A stretch of 46,324 nucleotides of DNA from an uncultured Lachnospiraceae bacterium (GTDB taxonomy: Bacteria > Bacillota > Clostridia > Lachnospirales > Lachnospiraceae), in contig CAMORO010000009.1 of assembly GCA_946623875.1 (NCBI GenBank), positions 1 through 46,324 on the forward strand, read 5' to 3'. The first letter of the stretch is position 1. Each line of letters opens with the position of its first letter. The translations under genes and the position numbers were made by a program. The notes beneath the pieces were generated by a model. That model had not been told where the DNA came from. It did not search any database and saw only the letters and a list, made by a program, of their open reading frames with translations. This document shows, in pieces, positions 11,201 to 19,691 of the stretch.

Positions 11201-12286
11201 GTCGGTTCGACCATTACGCTTTCCGCGCAGTATACGCCTTCAAGCGCAACAGTAAACTGGGGTGGATCGGACAGTGAGATCATATCTGTCAGTGATAACG
11301 GAAACACCTGTACGGTCAAGGGAATTAAGGAAGGTACGGCTACGGTAACCGCCACATGCAGTAACGGCAAAACCACGACCCTTACTGTGACCATTACGAA
11401 AGAAGAAGGAAAATACAGTGATGATGCCAAGCTGTATGATGCCAGCAAGAATCTGCTTTATGTACTGGACGGCGGCGAATACAGACCGGCTACATATGCT
11501 GATTACAAGAGCGGAAAGTTCACTGTATATTATCGTAAGCAGGAAGGCTTCCTGTATACGGGGTGGCAGGATATTGAAGGCAAGACATACTATTTCAGAA
11601 GAGACAATACCTATGTTACCGGAACCCAGATCATCCAGGGTATCAAATATACCTTTGGCGAAGACGGTGCGCTGTCCAAGGGATCGGGAACACTGGGAAT
11701 AGATGTTTCGAAGTATCAGCCGAACATTAACTGGGCGTCCGTTAAGGCATCGGGAATTAATTATGTTATAATCAGATGCGGATACAGAGGAGCCAGTACT
11801 GGTGTACTCATTCAGGATCCGTACTTCACGTCGCATATCAAGGGAGCCAAGGCAGCAGGCCTTAAGGTCGGCGTCTACTTCTTTACAACGGCGCTCACGG
11901 AGACGGAAGCCGTTGAAGAGGCTAGTATGTGTGCGGCACTGTGTTCGGGATACGGAATAAATTATCCGATATTTATTGACTGTGAGAACAGTTCAAGGCC
12001 CGGATATAATTCATTGTCTGCATCGGAGAGGACCCAGATAATAAAGGCATTCTGTAATACAATAAGGTCTGCCGGATATACCCCCGGTGTATATGCGAAT
12101 AAGACATGGCTCACCAGCTATATGAATGTATCGGCACTGTCGGGATGCAAGATCTGGCTGGCACAGTACACTCCCGGATCTCCGACATATTCGGGAAGAT
12201 ATGATATATGGCAGTATACGTCAAAGGGACGTGTCGACGGTATTAGCGGAAATGTTGATATGAACCAGTCATTTCTTGGATATTAA
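8228..12286 (+). CDS. Membrane-anchored GH25 lysozyme with long charged cytoplasmic tail
   Basis: A 1352-residue modular protein. Residues 1-577 have no signal peptide and are extremely Lys/Glu-rich, including four to five copies of a 16-residue repeat (about 329-405). A single hydrophobic helix lies at about 579-600. Outside follow a poorly recognised region, a Thr/Glu/Ala/Pro linker (about 878-957), a bacterial Ig-like group 2 domain (about 978-1057), two short cell-wall-binding-type repeats (GWQDIEGKTYYF, GIKYTFGEDGAL) and a C-terminal GH25 muramidase domain (about 1155-1352). GH25 catalytic acids are visible in LGIDVSKYQ, FIDCEN and the closing NVDMNQ. The predicted role is cutting glycan strands of peptidoglycan near a surface-polymer assembly site. 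Its place between rfbA and rfbC suggests a link with polymer export or attachment (inference). Ribosome site AAAGGGAAAAGAA. Confidence 0.88.
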   Translation: MGSNRKDNNNNGKKQVNYTSVDWNEYRVNKGTDGSKAGNFRVDGAADDVFDERIFRGIDEINDSLAKGISADVNNQRNTGSGSRKSKGRKKSLNTKLEEINREKAKKDRSRKEKAELDILEKNIIEITSGSHDDFLAGAVEIVNKALEEKAGKERLEDTDVNGTFELPKLDIHFGDTAELKNIRDAIEGTDFSKMLDEKDQKEGIDPGFFDDPGLSEEAFHKDETHRKNGQVRKADQTSSIKEPATSVNRTEKSAADRRKETPVKKRDESVLKDEVILAINKQAEAFTGNAEILAIKKEAEALINDDDISSIKEQIGLPESKSDQKRVKKQAESPEKKTEEKRVRKQEESPEKKTEERRIRKQEELPERKTEERRVRKQEELPESKPEDRRAGKKQEELPARKRSKRPEEDMLVAAAEEKRSEKPVIKKKKAVSDEPSQAKESSKKKGKTGSAKNNAEEKVIIRSDELSEDKKERRALKKKKKNREKAAEGTRKPEIKAANKDAVKKTAGDNGRNAPSAAGDKKIKNAKAGKKGISDFRAKSADWKDKETIKKTAKKVTFAERKKAFSARLRNVTPLQWTIAAMALIIFVSGIMTSAVYANYQGEQNKKIALSNLNQYREDDSYTAAVESVTREMLPEVTEEPEEIQARMLSLEMSSVEKDLKIRLVDDEDNLVRDVTWSVTVKEDEGEDASDPSDEGDDETSQGEVYEDDDLDGVIYITDIAAGEYAVTLNPSESLADYILPQEKQLVSVKATIEYKVIANIRDEIKTEKEVNVALEDPNGNQAADVETAPPASNDTVEWVESSKTANGEEFVEATPDLSKTAVSVKKDSGFMTALGNIGRNTRTSFAKASVLGFKMPMGYLVAENENIDSNETDIAAPKPTEAPAPTEAPAPTEAPAPTEAPKPTEAPAPTEAPKPTEAPKPTEAPAPTEAPKPTEAPKPTPTPAPTPTPTPTGGDLLLDNPASGNLLDTGSKTKEDGSLSISGPSSVVVGSTITLSAQYTPSSATVNWGGSDSEIISVSDNGNTCTVKGIKEGTATVTATCSNGKTTTLTVTITKEEGKYSDDAKLYDASKNLLYVLDGGEYRPATYADYKSGKFTVYYRKQEGFLYTGWQDIEGKTYYFRRDNTYVTGTQIIQGIKYTFGEDGALSKGSGTLGIDVSKYQPNINWASVKASGINYVIIRCGYRGASTGVLIQDPYFTSHIKGAKAAGLKVGVYFFTTALTETEAVEEASMCAALCSGYGINYPIFIDCENSSRPGYNSLSASERTQIIKAFCNTIRSAGYTPGVYANKTWLTSYMNVSALSGCKIWLAQYTPGSPTYSGRYDIWQYTSKGRVDGISGNVDMNQSFLGY
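9212..9440 (+). repeat. 48-bp tandem repeats coding a Lys/Glu-rich tail
   Basis: In-frame 48-bp units begin at 9212, 9260, 9308, 9356 and, with an extra codon, 9404. Each encodes a 16-residue unit of the form RKQEExPExKTEERRx. Nucleotide identity between units 2-4 is high, so they look recently amplified. Unit number can change without breaking the frame. The repeats also create a long spurious open frame on the opposite strand. Confidence 0.85.
10861..11049 (+). repeat. Thr-Glu-Ala-Pro linker repeat
   Basis: About sixteen 12-bp units of the type GCACCTAAGCCCACAGAG, read in frame as (A/K)PTEAP, then a PTPTPAPTPTPTPT tail. This is a flexible wall-spanning linker between the membrane-proximal part and the Ig-like/GH25 domains. 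The third and first codon positions vary between units, which suggests older expansion than the 48-bp tract. Confidence 0.85.
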
Positions 12287-12307
12287 ATAAAGAAAGAGGA
12301 TTTTAAA

Positions 12308-12865
12308 ATGGGCAAGATAAAGGTAGAAACATGCAATATTGAAGGACTTAAGGTTATAACACCTACAGTATTCGGTGACAACCGGGGTTATTTTATGGAG
12401 ACCTACAACTTCAATGACTTTAAGGAAGCCGGGATCGATATGGAATTCGTCCAGGACAATCAGTCGGCATCCAAGAAGGGAGTACTTAGAGGACTTCATT
12501 TCCAGATCGATTACCCTCAGGACAAGCTTGTGCGAGTTATAAGAGGAGAGGTTTATGACGTAGCCGTTGATATGCGTACAGGATCGAAAACATACGGACA
12601 GTGGTACGGAGTAAGGCTGTCCGAAGAGAATAAGAAGATGTTCTTTATTCCCAAGAATTTTGCCCATGGTTTTCTTGTTTTATCGGATTATGCCGAGTTC
12701 GTATACAAATGTACGGATTTCTATCATCCGAATGATGAGGGCGGGATAATGTGGAATGATCCCGAACTGAATATAGACTGGCCGACAGATCCCGGAATGG
12801 AACTTATAATATCCGATAAGGATAAAAGGTGGCCGTCATTTAATGAGATAAGAAAGGACAGATAG
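12308..12865 (+). CDS. rfbC: dTDP-4-dehydrorhamnose 3,5-epimerase
   Basis: Cupin-fold enzyme of the dTDP-L-rhamnose pathway, converting dTDP-4-keto-6-deoxyglucose to its L-lyxo epimer. At 185 residues it is full length. The family signature is clear: FGDNRGYFMETYN, QDNQSASKKGVLRGLHFQ with catalytic His64, IRGEVYDVAVDMR and IPKNFAHGFLVLSD. Ribosome site AGAGGA is about 10 bases before ATG. It sits 21 bases after the GH25 gene and 6 bases before the ABC permease gene, in the same run. This supports a rhamnose-containing polymer although rfbB and rfbD are not here. Confidence 0.95.
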   Translation: MGKIKVETCNIEGLKVITPTVFGDNRGYFMETYNFNDFKEAGIDMEFVQDNQSASKKGVLRGLHFQIDYPQDKLVRVIRGEVYDVAVDMRTGSKTYGQWYGVRLSEENKKMFFIPKNFAHGFLVLSDYAEFVYKCTDFYHPNDEGGIMWNDPELNIDWPTDPGMELIISDKDKRWPSFNEIRKDR

Positions 12866-12871
12866 GAACTT

Positions 12872-13861
12872 ATGTCCCGAAAGAAGAAGCTTATTACCGC
12901 AGTTACGGTTGCGGTAGTGGCACTTAATCTGTATATAATCTTTCACCACAATCCTTTGGCAGACAGAACACAGGAAATAATCAAGAAGATCATTTCCTGT
13001 GTTATTTTGGAAGGATTTTACATAGTCTTCATTAAGATGTATGACAAGATAATTATCCTTCCCATAGAACTCTACCAGAACAGAAAGCTTATATGGAAGC
13101 TTGCGAAGAATGACTTCAAGACAAGGTTTGCCGGTTCGTATTTCGGTATCTTCTGGGGCTTTGTGCCTCCCATTATCACGGTTCTTCTGTACTGGTTTGT
13201 GTTCGGAGTTGTAATGCCGAACAGAGCGACCAATATAAAAGGTGATATGGAGCTGCCGTATATTTTGTGGCTGATCGTGGGAATAGTTCCGTGGTTTTAC
13301 TTTTCCGAGGCTATTTCCGGAGGTACCAACGCATTGCTTGAGTACAATTATCTTGTCAAGAAGGTTGTATTTAAGATCAGCATACTTCCGATCATTAAGA
13401 TATTGTCTGCATTGTTTGTACATGTTTTTTTCGTTTGTTTCACATTGATATTGCTTGCGTGCTACGGTTTTCTTCCCGATCTTTACACGCTGCAGCTTAT
13501 CTACTATTCATTCTGTATGTTTATGTTTGTTTTGGGACTGAGTTATATAACCTGTTCTCTTATCGTGTTTTTCAGGGATCTGGGGCAGATGATCGCCATA
13601 GCGCTTCAGGTCGGTATATGGGCAACTCCGATACTTTGGAATCTGCATCTGCTGGATAACAAGCCGGTTATACGCTTCATAATAAAGCTCAATCCGATGA
13701 CCTATATAGTAGAAGGCTACAGAGGTTCGATCTTTGATAAGATCGGGTTTTGGGAGACCTTCTATTCCACGGCATATTTCTGGATACTGACCGCTTGTAC
13801 CTTTGCTGTGGGAGCACTTGTGTTTAAGAGATTGAAGATACATTTCGCAGACGTGTTGTAA
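12872..13861 (+). CDS. ABC-2 polysaccharide export permease (Wzm/TagG-like)
   Basis: A 329-residue membrane subunit of an ABC transporter that moves undecaprenyl-linked polysaccharide or teichoic acid across the membrane. The ABC-2 domain covers about residues 75-329 with six helices; GSYFGIFWGFVPPIITVLLYW and the late LNPMTYIVEGYRGSIF are typical of Wzm/TagG. The first ~65 residues are an extra N-terminal extension with one or two hydrophobic stretches, not usual in short Wzm proteins. Ribosome site TAGGAA. The ATPase gene starts one base after the stop, so the pair is coupled. Confidence 0.9.
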   Translation: MSRKKKLITAVTVAVVALNLYIIFHHNPLADRTQEIIKKIISCVILEGFYIVFIKMYDKIIILPIELYQNRKLIWKLAKNDFKTRFAGSYFGIFWGFVPPIITVLLYWFVFGVVMPNRATNIKGDMELPYILWLIVGIVPWFYFSEAISGGTNALLEYNYLVKKVVFKISILPIIKILSALFVHVFFVCFTLILLACYGFLPDLYTLQLIYYSFCMFMFVLGLSYITCSLIVFFRDLGQMIAIALQVGIWATPILWNLHLLDNKPVIRFIIKLNPMTYIVEGYRGSIFDKIGFWETFYSTAYFWILTACTFAVGALVFKRLKIHFADVL

Positions 13862-13862
13862 A

Positions 13863-15155
13863 ATGGAAAATGAAAACAGTCAGGTTGCCATTTCGGTCAA
13901 CCATCTTACAAAAATATATAAGCTGTATGATCGGAACAGGGATCGTCTTAAGGAGGCTCTGCACCTTGGTAAGAATATCAATTTCAGAGAGCATTATGCC
14001 CTTAATGATGTGAGCCTCGAGGTTAATACGGGAGAGACGGTCGGAATAATAGGTACCAACGGCTCGGGCAAGTCAACCATACTTAAGATAATCACCGGAG
14101 TTCTTAATCCGAGCTCAGGTGAGGTTAAGATAAACGGAAGGATATCGGCGCTTCTTGAGCTCGGAGCGGGCTTCAACATGGAATTTACCGGTATTGAGAA
14201 TATTTATCTGAACGGAACCATGATAGGCTTTTCCGAAGAGGAGATAGATGAGAAGCTTGACGATATTCTTGAATTTGCCGACATAGGGGATTTCGTATAT
14301 CAGAAGGTCAAGACCTATTCGAGCGGTATGTTTGTGCGGCTGGCTTTTGCGGTCGCGATCAACATAGATCCGGAGATACTTATAGTGGATGAGGCTCTTT
14401 CAGTCGGTGATGTATTCTTTCAGAACAAATGCTACCGCAAGTTCGAGGATTTCAAGAAGCAGGGCAAGACAATACTTTTTGTAAGTCATGATCTTTCATC
14501 GGTAAGCAAATACTGTGACAGAGTCATCCTTCTTGAGAAGGGCAGGAAGATCGGAGAAGGCGGACCCAAGGAAATAATCGACATGTACAAGAAGGTGCTT
14601 GTCGGACAACTGGACAAGCAGAGTGACACAGGAAAGAGCGGTAAGATAAACACAGGCAGCAAGTGGAAGGACAGGATGCAGCTTAATCCCGATAAGGACG
14701 AGTACGGAAGCGGACTGGCGGAATTCGAGGATTACTGTGCATATGACAAGACAGGTGAGATAACCAATACCTTAATAAAGGGTGAGGAATTCACCGTTAA
14801 GGTCAGGGTGCGTTTCTTCGAGACCATTCAGGATCCCATACTTGCGGTGTCGTTTAAGAACAGGCAGGGAACGGAGATAACCGGTACCAATACAATGTTT
14901 GAGAAGTTGAATACGGGAATGCCGGGACCCGGTGATGTGATGGAAGCCACCTTTACCCAGAATATGAGTCTTCAGGGCGGAGAATATCTGGTATCTTTAG
15001 GCTGTGTGGGTTACAGGGAAGGTGAATTCACCGTATATCACAGACTGTATGACGTGTTTAATCTGACGGTCATATCTTCAAAGGATACAACGGGATTCTA
15101 TGATATGGACAGTGTTGTGACGGTAACACTTAAGGACAGGCAGGAGGAAGCTTAA
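13863..15155 (+). CDS. ABC polysaccharide exporter ATPase with C-terminal cargo-type domain (Wzt/TagH-like)
   Basis: The ATP-binding partner of the preceding permease. Walker A GTNGSGKST is residues 64-72 (Lys70), the signature YSSGM is about 156-160, and Walker B ends in Asp176-Glu177. After the ~245-residue ATPase there is a charged linker, then an extra domain of about 150 residues. It begins near EDYCAYDKTGEITNT and ends with a beta pattern (LRVRFFETI-like, GGEYLVSLGCVGY), matching the C-terminal domain of Wzt proteins. In E. coli O8/O9a that domain binds the capped end of the polymer. Its presence next to a WbdD-like gene suggests export of a terminally modified chain (inference). Confidence 0.9.
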   Translation: MENENSQVAISVNHLTKIYKLYDRNRDRLKEALHLGKNINFREHYALNDVSLEVNTGETVGIIGTNGSGKSTILKIITGVLNPSSGEVKINGRISALLELGAGFNMEFTGIENIYLNGTMIGFSEEEIDEKLDDILEFADIGDFVYQKVKTYSSGMFVRLAFAVAINIDPEILIVDEALSVGDVFFQNKCYRKFEDFKKQGKTILFVSHDLSSVSKYCDRVILLEKGRKIGEGGPKEIIDMYKKVLVGQLDKQSDTGKSGKINTGSKWKDRMQLNPDKDEYGSGLAEFEDYCAYDKTGEITNTLIKGEEFTVKVRVRFFETIQDPILAVSFKNRQGTEITGTNTMFEKLNTGMPGPGDVMEATFTQNMSLQGGEYLVSLGCVGYREGEFTVYHRLYDVFNLTVISSKDTTGFYDMDSVVTVTLKDRQEEA

Positions 15156-15193
15156 CAGGTGTTGGCAGATTGCAGGGGGATGCATTGGCGGAT

Positions 15194-17539
15194 ATGGGTA
15201 CGGATAAAATGGAAGCCATAGGAAATGTGGTGCTGAATTACAAATATTACAGCGGAGAGGATCTGTATTCGGAAGGTATCAATGAAGATCTTCTGCTTGA
15301 CTATGTCACAAATAATCAAGAGGCGGATTACCCGCATGTGATCCAGAATACACGGTCGTGGTCTGTTATGTACCATCTGTCGAATGTCCGTGAGAACATC
15401 TGTAGCTGGCTTCCGATAAAGAAGACGGACAGGGTTCTTGAGATAGGCGCGGGATGCGGTGCGGTAACAGGCTGTCTTGCAAGGCTTGCGGGGCATGTGA
15501 CCTGCATTGAGCTGAGTAAGAAGAGGAGCACTATCAATGCGGTAAGGCACAGGGAACTTGATAATATTGAGATCATTGTGGGGAATTTCGAGGATATTGA
15601 GCCGGAGCTTACCGGGAAATATGATTATATAACACTGATAGGTGTGCTTGAATACGCGGGAAGCTATATAAATTCCGAGGATCCTTACAGGGATATGCTT
15701 AAGAGGGTAAGATCGCATCTTACAGAAGGCGGAAAGCTTGTCATAGCGATAGAGAACCAACTGGGGCTTAAGTATTTTGCAGGCTGTAAGGAAGATCATA
15801 CCGGCCGGTTCTATGAGGGAATAGAAGGTTATCCGGGTACGGAGGGTGTCAGGACATTTTCCGGGAAGAAGCTTAAACGCCTGCTTGAGGAAAGCGGTTA
15901 TGCTTCGAGATTTTATTATCCTTATCCCGATTACAAGCTTCCGAATGTAATATATTCGGACGGATGGCTGCCCGAATGCAGCGAGCTTAATACCAATATC
16001 CGCAATTTCGATGCGGACAGGATGATAACCTTTGATGAGACAAAGGTATTTGATACACTTATAAACGAGGATATGTTTGCGGATTTTTCCAATTCGTTCC
16101 TTGTTATCGCCACCGAAGACAGGATACCGGACAGTGAAGTCTTTCCGGTTTTTGCCAAGTACTCATCGGAGAGATCAAGTGAATACCGTACGGCAACCAT
16201 CATAGCTTCGGACGGACCGGGCGGGAAAAAGGAAGTGTACAAGACCGCATTAAGTCCTGAAGCCAATGCTCATATTGACAGGATATATCTTAATTATCTT
16301 GCGCTTGCCAAAGCTTTCGAGGGTACAGGTTTTGCGCCGAATGTGTGCAGACGCATTGATGAAGAGGATACGGGATCCGCGACCGAAGGCTTCAGGGATG
16401 ATACTGCAGGACGAATAGGACTGGAATTCGTTGACGGGATCACACTAGAGAATTATCTTGATGATCTGGAGCAGGAAGGCAAATACGAAAGAATGCTTCT
16501 GCTGATGAAGCAGTATGAAGCGATGATCTGCTCGATCAGTACCGTGGACTTTGAAAATACCGACGGTTTCAGAGAGGTGTTCGGTGAATATATCGATAAC
16601 GGGTATAAGGCTCCTGCAGTTTCGGATCTTGATCTGATATTTACGAATATCGTGTTTGACAGGGACAAGAAGGAGAACGGTGAGTGGACAGTGCTCGATT
16701 ATGAGTGGACTTATTCGTTCCCGATACCTGCCAAATTCATCATTTTCCGCGCATTGTTTTATTATATACAGACCCACAGAAAAAGTGCGTTTATGTCTTA
16801 TATCAAAAAACGCGGTATCAACCTTTATTCGGAGTTTGGGATATCACAGGCTGAGAAGGATCTTTTCGTCAGACTGGAAAAGCATTTCCAGCTTCATATA
16901 ATAAAGGGTGCGCCTTCCCTTGAGGTTATGCATGAGCTTATGCCTGTGGCAACCGTAGATGCGTGCAGGGCGGCTGCCAGAGAGTTCAAATTAAAGTATC
17001 TTAACAATCCGGAGATTTATTACAGTAATGACGGGATATTCGTAAAGGACAGGCAGATTTATATGTTTGCCGGGACGGATGACGGTCATGTTTCCATCGA
17101 TATACCGCTCAGCGCCGATATGACCTTCTTAAGGTTTGATCCGACCGAATACAGATGTCTGCTCAAGCTGGATTCGGTCATACTGAAGGACAAGGACGGA
17201 AATGATGAGCATCTTAAATCTTTCCTGACCAACGGTATAGTTCTTCCGGATATGACGATCCTGTTTGATACAATGGATCCGCAGCTGCATTTTCGTGACC
17301 TTCCCGGTAAAGAGAAGACCTTATGCCTTAAGTACAGTGTTTCCACGCCGGATGAGGAGTTGTTTAAGATACTTAGAAATCTGGCGCTTGAAAGAGAAGA
17401 ACACAAGAAAAAGCAGCCTGTTATGATCGACAAAGTTCTTCGAAGAAAAAAGGACGGTCCACAGCCCGCGCCGGAAGGACTTAGAAAGGTAACGTTATTG
17501 AGTACATCTTACGAAGGAAATGTAAATGAGCATATTTGA
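15194..17539 (+). CDS. Methyltransferase-kinase fusion, WbdD-like chain terminator candidate
   Basis: A 781-residue fusion. Residues about 75-240 are a class I SAM-dependent methyltransferase: VLEIGAGCGAVTGCLA motif I, acidic CIEL, and YDYITLIGVLEY. About 330-520 look like a kinase of the APH/protein-kinase fold: a VYK lysine near 348, hinge EFVDGITLENYL near 410, catalytic-loop DLDLIFTN near 478, and metal-binding LDYEW near 502. The C-terminal part contains a beta-rich segment (LRFDPTEYRCLLKLD) also seen in GT-associated proteins. Methyltransferase followed by kinase is the order of WbdD, which caps O-antigen with methyl-phosphate. It directly follows Wzt and precedes two multi-domain GT2 genes. 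The start is uncertain: TTG 15170 lacks a ribosome site, ATG 15194 has AGGGGG about 14 bases upstream, and ATG 15209 is also possible. It overlaps the next gene by 14 bp. Confidence 0.72.
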   Translation: MGTDKMEAIGNVVLNYKYYSGEDLYSEGINEDLLLDYVTNNQEADYPHVIQNTRSWSVMYHLSNVRENICSWLPIKKTDRVLEIGAGCGAVTGCLARLAGHVTCIELSKKRSTINAVRHRELDNIEIIVGNFEDIEPELTGKYDYITLIGVLEYAGSYINSEDPYRDMLKRVRSHLTEGGKLVIAIENQLGLKYFAGCKEDHTGRFYEGIEGYPGTEGVRTFSGKKLKRLLEESGYASRFYYPYPDYKLPNVIYSDGWLPECSELNTNIRNFDADRMITFDETKVFDTLINEDMFADFSNSFLVIATEDRIPDSEVFPVFAKYSSERSSEYRTATIIASDGPGGKKEVYKTALSPEANAHIDRIYLNYLALAKAFEGTGFAPNVCRRIDEEDTGSATEGFRDDTAGRIGLEFVDGITLENYLDDLEQEGKYERMLLLMKQYEAMICSISTVDFENTDGFREVFGEYIDNGYKAPAVSDLDLIFTNIVFDRDKKENGEWTVLDYEWTYSFPIPAKFIIFRALFYYIQTHRKSAFMSYIKKRGINLYSEFGISQAEKDLFVRLEKHFQLHIIKGAPSLEVMHELMPVATVDACRAAAREFKLKYLNNPEIYYSNDGIFVKDRQIYMFAGTDDGHVSIDIPLSADMTFLRFDPTEYRCLLKLDSVILKDKDGNDEHLKSFLTNGIVLPDMTILFDTMDPQLHFRDLPGKEKTLCLKYSVSTPDEELFKILRNLALEREEHKKKQPVMIDKVLRRKKDGPQPAPEGLRKVTLLSTSYEGNVNEHI

Positions 17540-19691
17540 CAGGAAAAAACTGATCGAAGAGTATACTGAGGAAATCAAGAAGCAGACGGATCCGTATGGC
17601 TTTTTCTGCCGTAATGAGAATGTGAAAAGAGGGGAACATCATGAAGAGGGTTTCCCTCCTTTTTGCGTTATAGAAAGCCTCCTGGGACTCCTGTCCGGCC
17701 GGTACGGTACTGATTACGGCAGTGTTTTTTCGGATAAAAAATACATACTTTTAAGTGATCCCGGCAGTGAGTACGAGCTTGATGAGATAGGTGATTTCAT
17801 TAATGGAAATGATGGTCTCGATCTTCTGTACTGGGATGAAGACAGGGTGCTTTCGGATAAACGTCATGCTCCGTTTTTTAAGCCTGACTGGTCTCCCGAT
17901 ACACTCCTTAACTGTAACTATATAGGGGATTCGTTCGTGGTCGGAGTAACCCTTGCCATCGGTATCATACAGAGTATGATGGAGGAAGCAAATATCCTGC
18001 AGTTATATGAACAGCAGACGGGAGAGAGTGAGATCAGATATGACTTTCTTTTAAGGGCGTCGGAGGCTGCCGGAAGGATAGTTCATCTTCCGGTCATAGC
18101 GCAGCATATTATGGATGAAACCGCTGATGATGACGAGATCTATGCCGAATATACATGGCGTAACCAATCACAGAAATATATCAAGCTCAGAAATGATGCA
18201 TTTATAAGAAGAGGAATAAATATCTCATACGACAAGGTGTTCGAAAGAAAAGATAACAGCGTTATTAATAACAATGCTATCAATAACATCGTTATCAAAC
18301 CTTCTGATGACTCAATGGATCTTTCGGTCATCATTCCGTCCAAGGATCACAGCGATATACTTATCGCCTGTCTTGAAAGTATCAGACGCTGCTTTATTCC
18401 GACTTACAATAAACATATCGAGATTATCATTGTAGATAACGGAAGCAGCAGTGCCGAAGGACTGAAGATCGAAGACTATCTCAGGGTTTACCCAAAGGAG
18501 ATCCCGGTAAAATATATCTATAACAGGATGGAATTCAACTATTCGGTAATGTGTAATATTGGGGTCAGGGAAGCTTCCTGTGATATGTTCCTCTTCCTGA
18601 ATGATGATATTGAACTGACGGATGACAATACACTGGAACGGATGTATGCCTATGCATCACTTGCTCATGTCGGCGCTGTCGGAGCGAAGCTTTATTATCC
18701 GGGCGGAAACATCATACAGCATACGGGAGTTGCGGTAGGGCTTGACTGCGGTCCCACACACAAGCTTGCCACATATCCGGATGATAAGCCGTATTATTAC
18801 GGGAGAAATGTATTTAACCTGAATGTGCTTGCCGTCACAGGCGCCTGCCTCATGGTGACCCGTGAAAAGTACTTTAAATGTGACGGTTTTAATGATAAAA
18901 TGGGTATTGGCTACAATGATATAGACCTGTGCATCAAGCTGTATGAACAGGGATATATGAACGTACTGCTCAATGAATGTATCCTGTTCCATCATGAATC
19001 GCTCTCGCGCGGACTGGATCATATGGATGACAATAAATACATGCGGCTTAAGGATGAACGGATGCTGATGTATGATCTTCATCCGTGGATACTTAAGGAC
19101 GGTGATCCTTTTTATTCGGTAAATCTTATTTCGGATACTCTTGATTATACGGTAAATATAATGCCTGATTATGCCGTGAGATCGCTTCGGAACTCACTTG
19201 TTGAGGATGAGAAGTTAAGGCTGAAGATCACCGCACTGGTAAGGGAAGATGAAAGGAACACGGAGCAGGGAGGCCGGGCAGCCGGCAGACACAGGGGAAG
19301 CGGTAAGGTACATTTCAACATTGAGCGTACCGGAACCTTCCGCGGAATAATGAAGGATGAAGAGGATTACTACTGTATAGAAGGCTGGGCTACTCTTTCG
19401 AAGAGAGACAATGCGCTTTATACAACAGAGATCGCTCTTGTTCCGGAAGACGGTGAGTGCCTTGTTTTTGATACGTTCAAGGTGAGCAGGGAAGATGTTG
19501 CGGTAGTGTTCGTAAATGAGAAGAACCTTTTTCTGACGGGTTTTGTCTGCAAGATCAATGCGAGCCTTCTTAACAAGGACGAGGTGTACAGGATCGCCGT
19601 GATAAAGAGATCGGGTCTGACCGGGAAGAAATATGTAGCTTTGGGAGATTATTATGAACCTTCAAGAGGATACAGAGCAGCTAAAGAGTGA
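17526..19691 (+). CDS. GT2 glycosyltransferase with degenerate N-terminal GT domain
   Basis: A 721-residue cytosolic glycosyltransferase. Residues about 30-230 resemble the second half of a GT2 domain (LLYWDEDRVLSDKRHAPFFKPDW, then SPDTLLNCNYIG) but lack an ordinary N-terminal nucleotide-binding start, so this copy is probably inactive. A complete GT-A domain starts near 264 (DLSVIIPSKDHSDI) with acidic motif LFLNDDIEL near 358 and the acceptor-site motif GYNDIDLCIKLYEQG. The last ~120 residues are a beta-rich domain (RGIMKDEEDYYCIEGWA). Ribosome site AAGGAA. Overlaps of 14 bp upstream and 38 bp downstream point to one translational unit. A polymer-elongating rhamnosyl- or hexosyltransferase role is inferred; the sugar is not shown. 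Confidence 0.85.
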   Translation: MSIFDRKKLIEEYTEEIKKQTDPYGFFCRNENVKRGEHHEEGFPPFCVIESLLGLLSGRYGTDYGSVFSDKKYILLSDPGSEYELDEIGDFINGNDGLDLLYWDEDRVLSDKRHAPFFKPDWSPDTLLNCNYIGDSFVVGVTLAIGIIQSMMEEANILQLYEQQTGESEIRYDFLLRASEAAGRIVHLPVIAQHIMDETADDDEIYAEYTWRNQSQKYIKLRNDAFIRRGINISYDKVFERKDNSVINNNAINNIVIKPSDDSMDLSVIIPSKDHSDILIACLESIRRCFIPTYNKHIEIIIVDNGSSSAEGLKIEDYLRVYPKEIPVKYIYNRMEFNYSVMCNIGVREASCDMFLFLNDDIELTDDNTLERMYAYASLAHVGAVGAKLYYPGGNIIQHTGVAVGLDCGPTHKLATYPDDKPYYYGRNVFNLNVLAVTGACLMVTREKYFKCDGFNDKMGIGYNDIDLCIKLYEQGYMNVLLNECILFHHESLSRGLDHMDDNKYMRLKDERMLMYDLHPWILKDGDPFYSVNLISDTLDYTVNIMPDYAVRSLRNSLVEDEKLRLKITALVREDERNTEQGGRAAGRHRGSGKVHFNIERTGTFRGIMKDEEDYYCIEGWATLSKRDNALYTTEIALVPEDGECLVFDTFKVSREDVAVVFVNEKNLFLTGFVCKINASLLNKDEVYRIAVIKRSGLTGKKYVALGDYYEPSRGYRAAKE

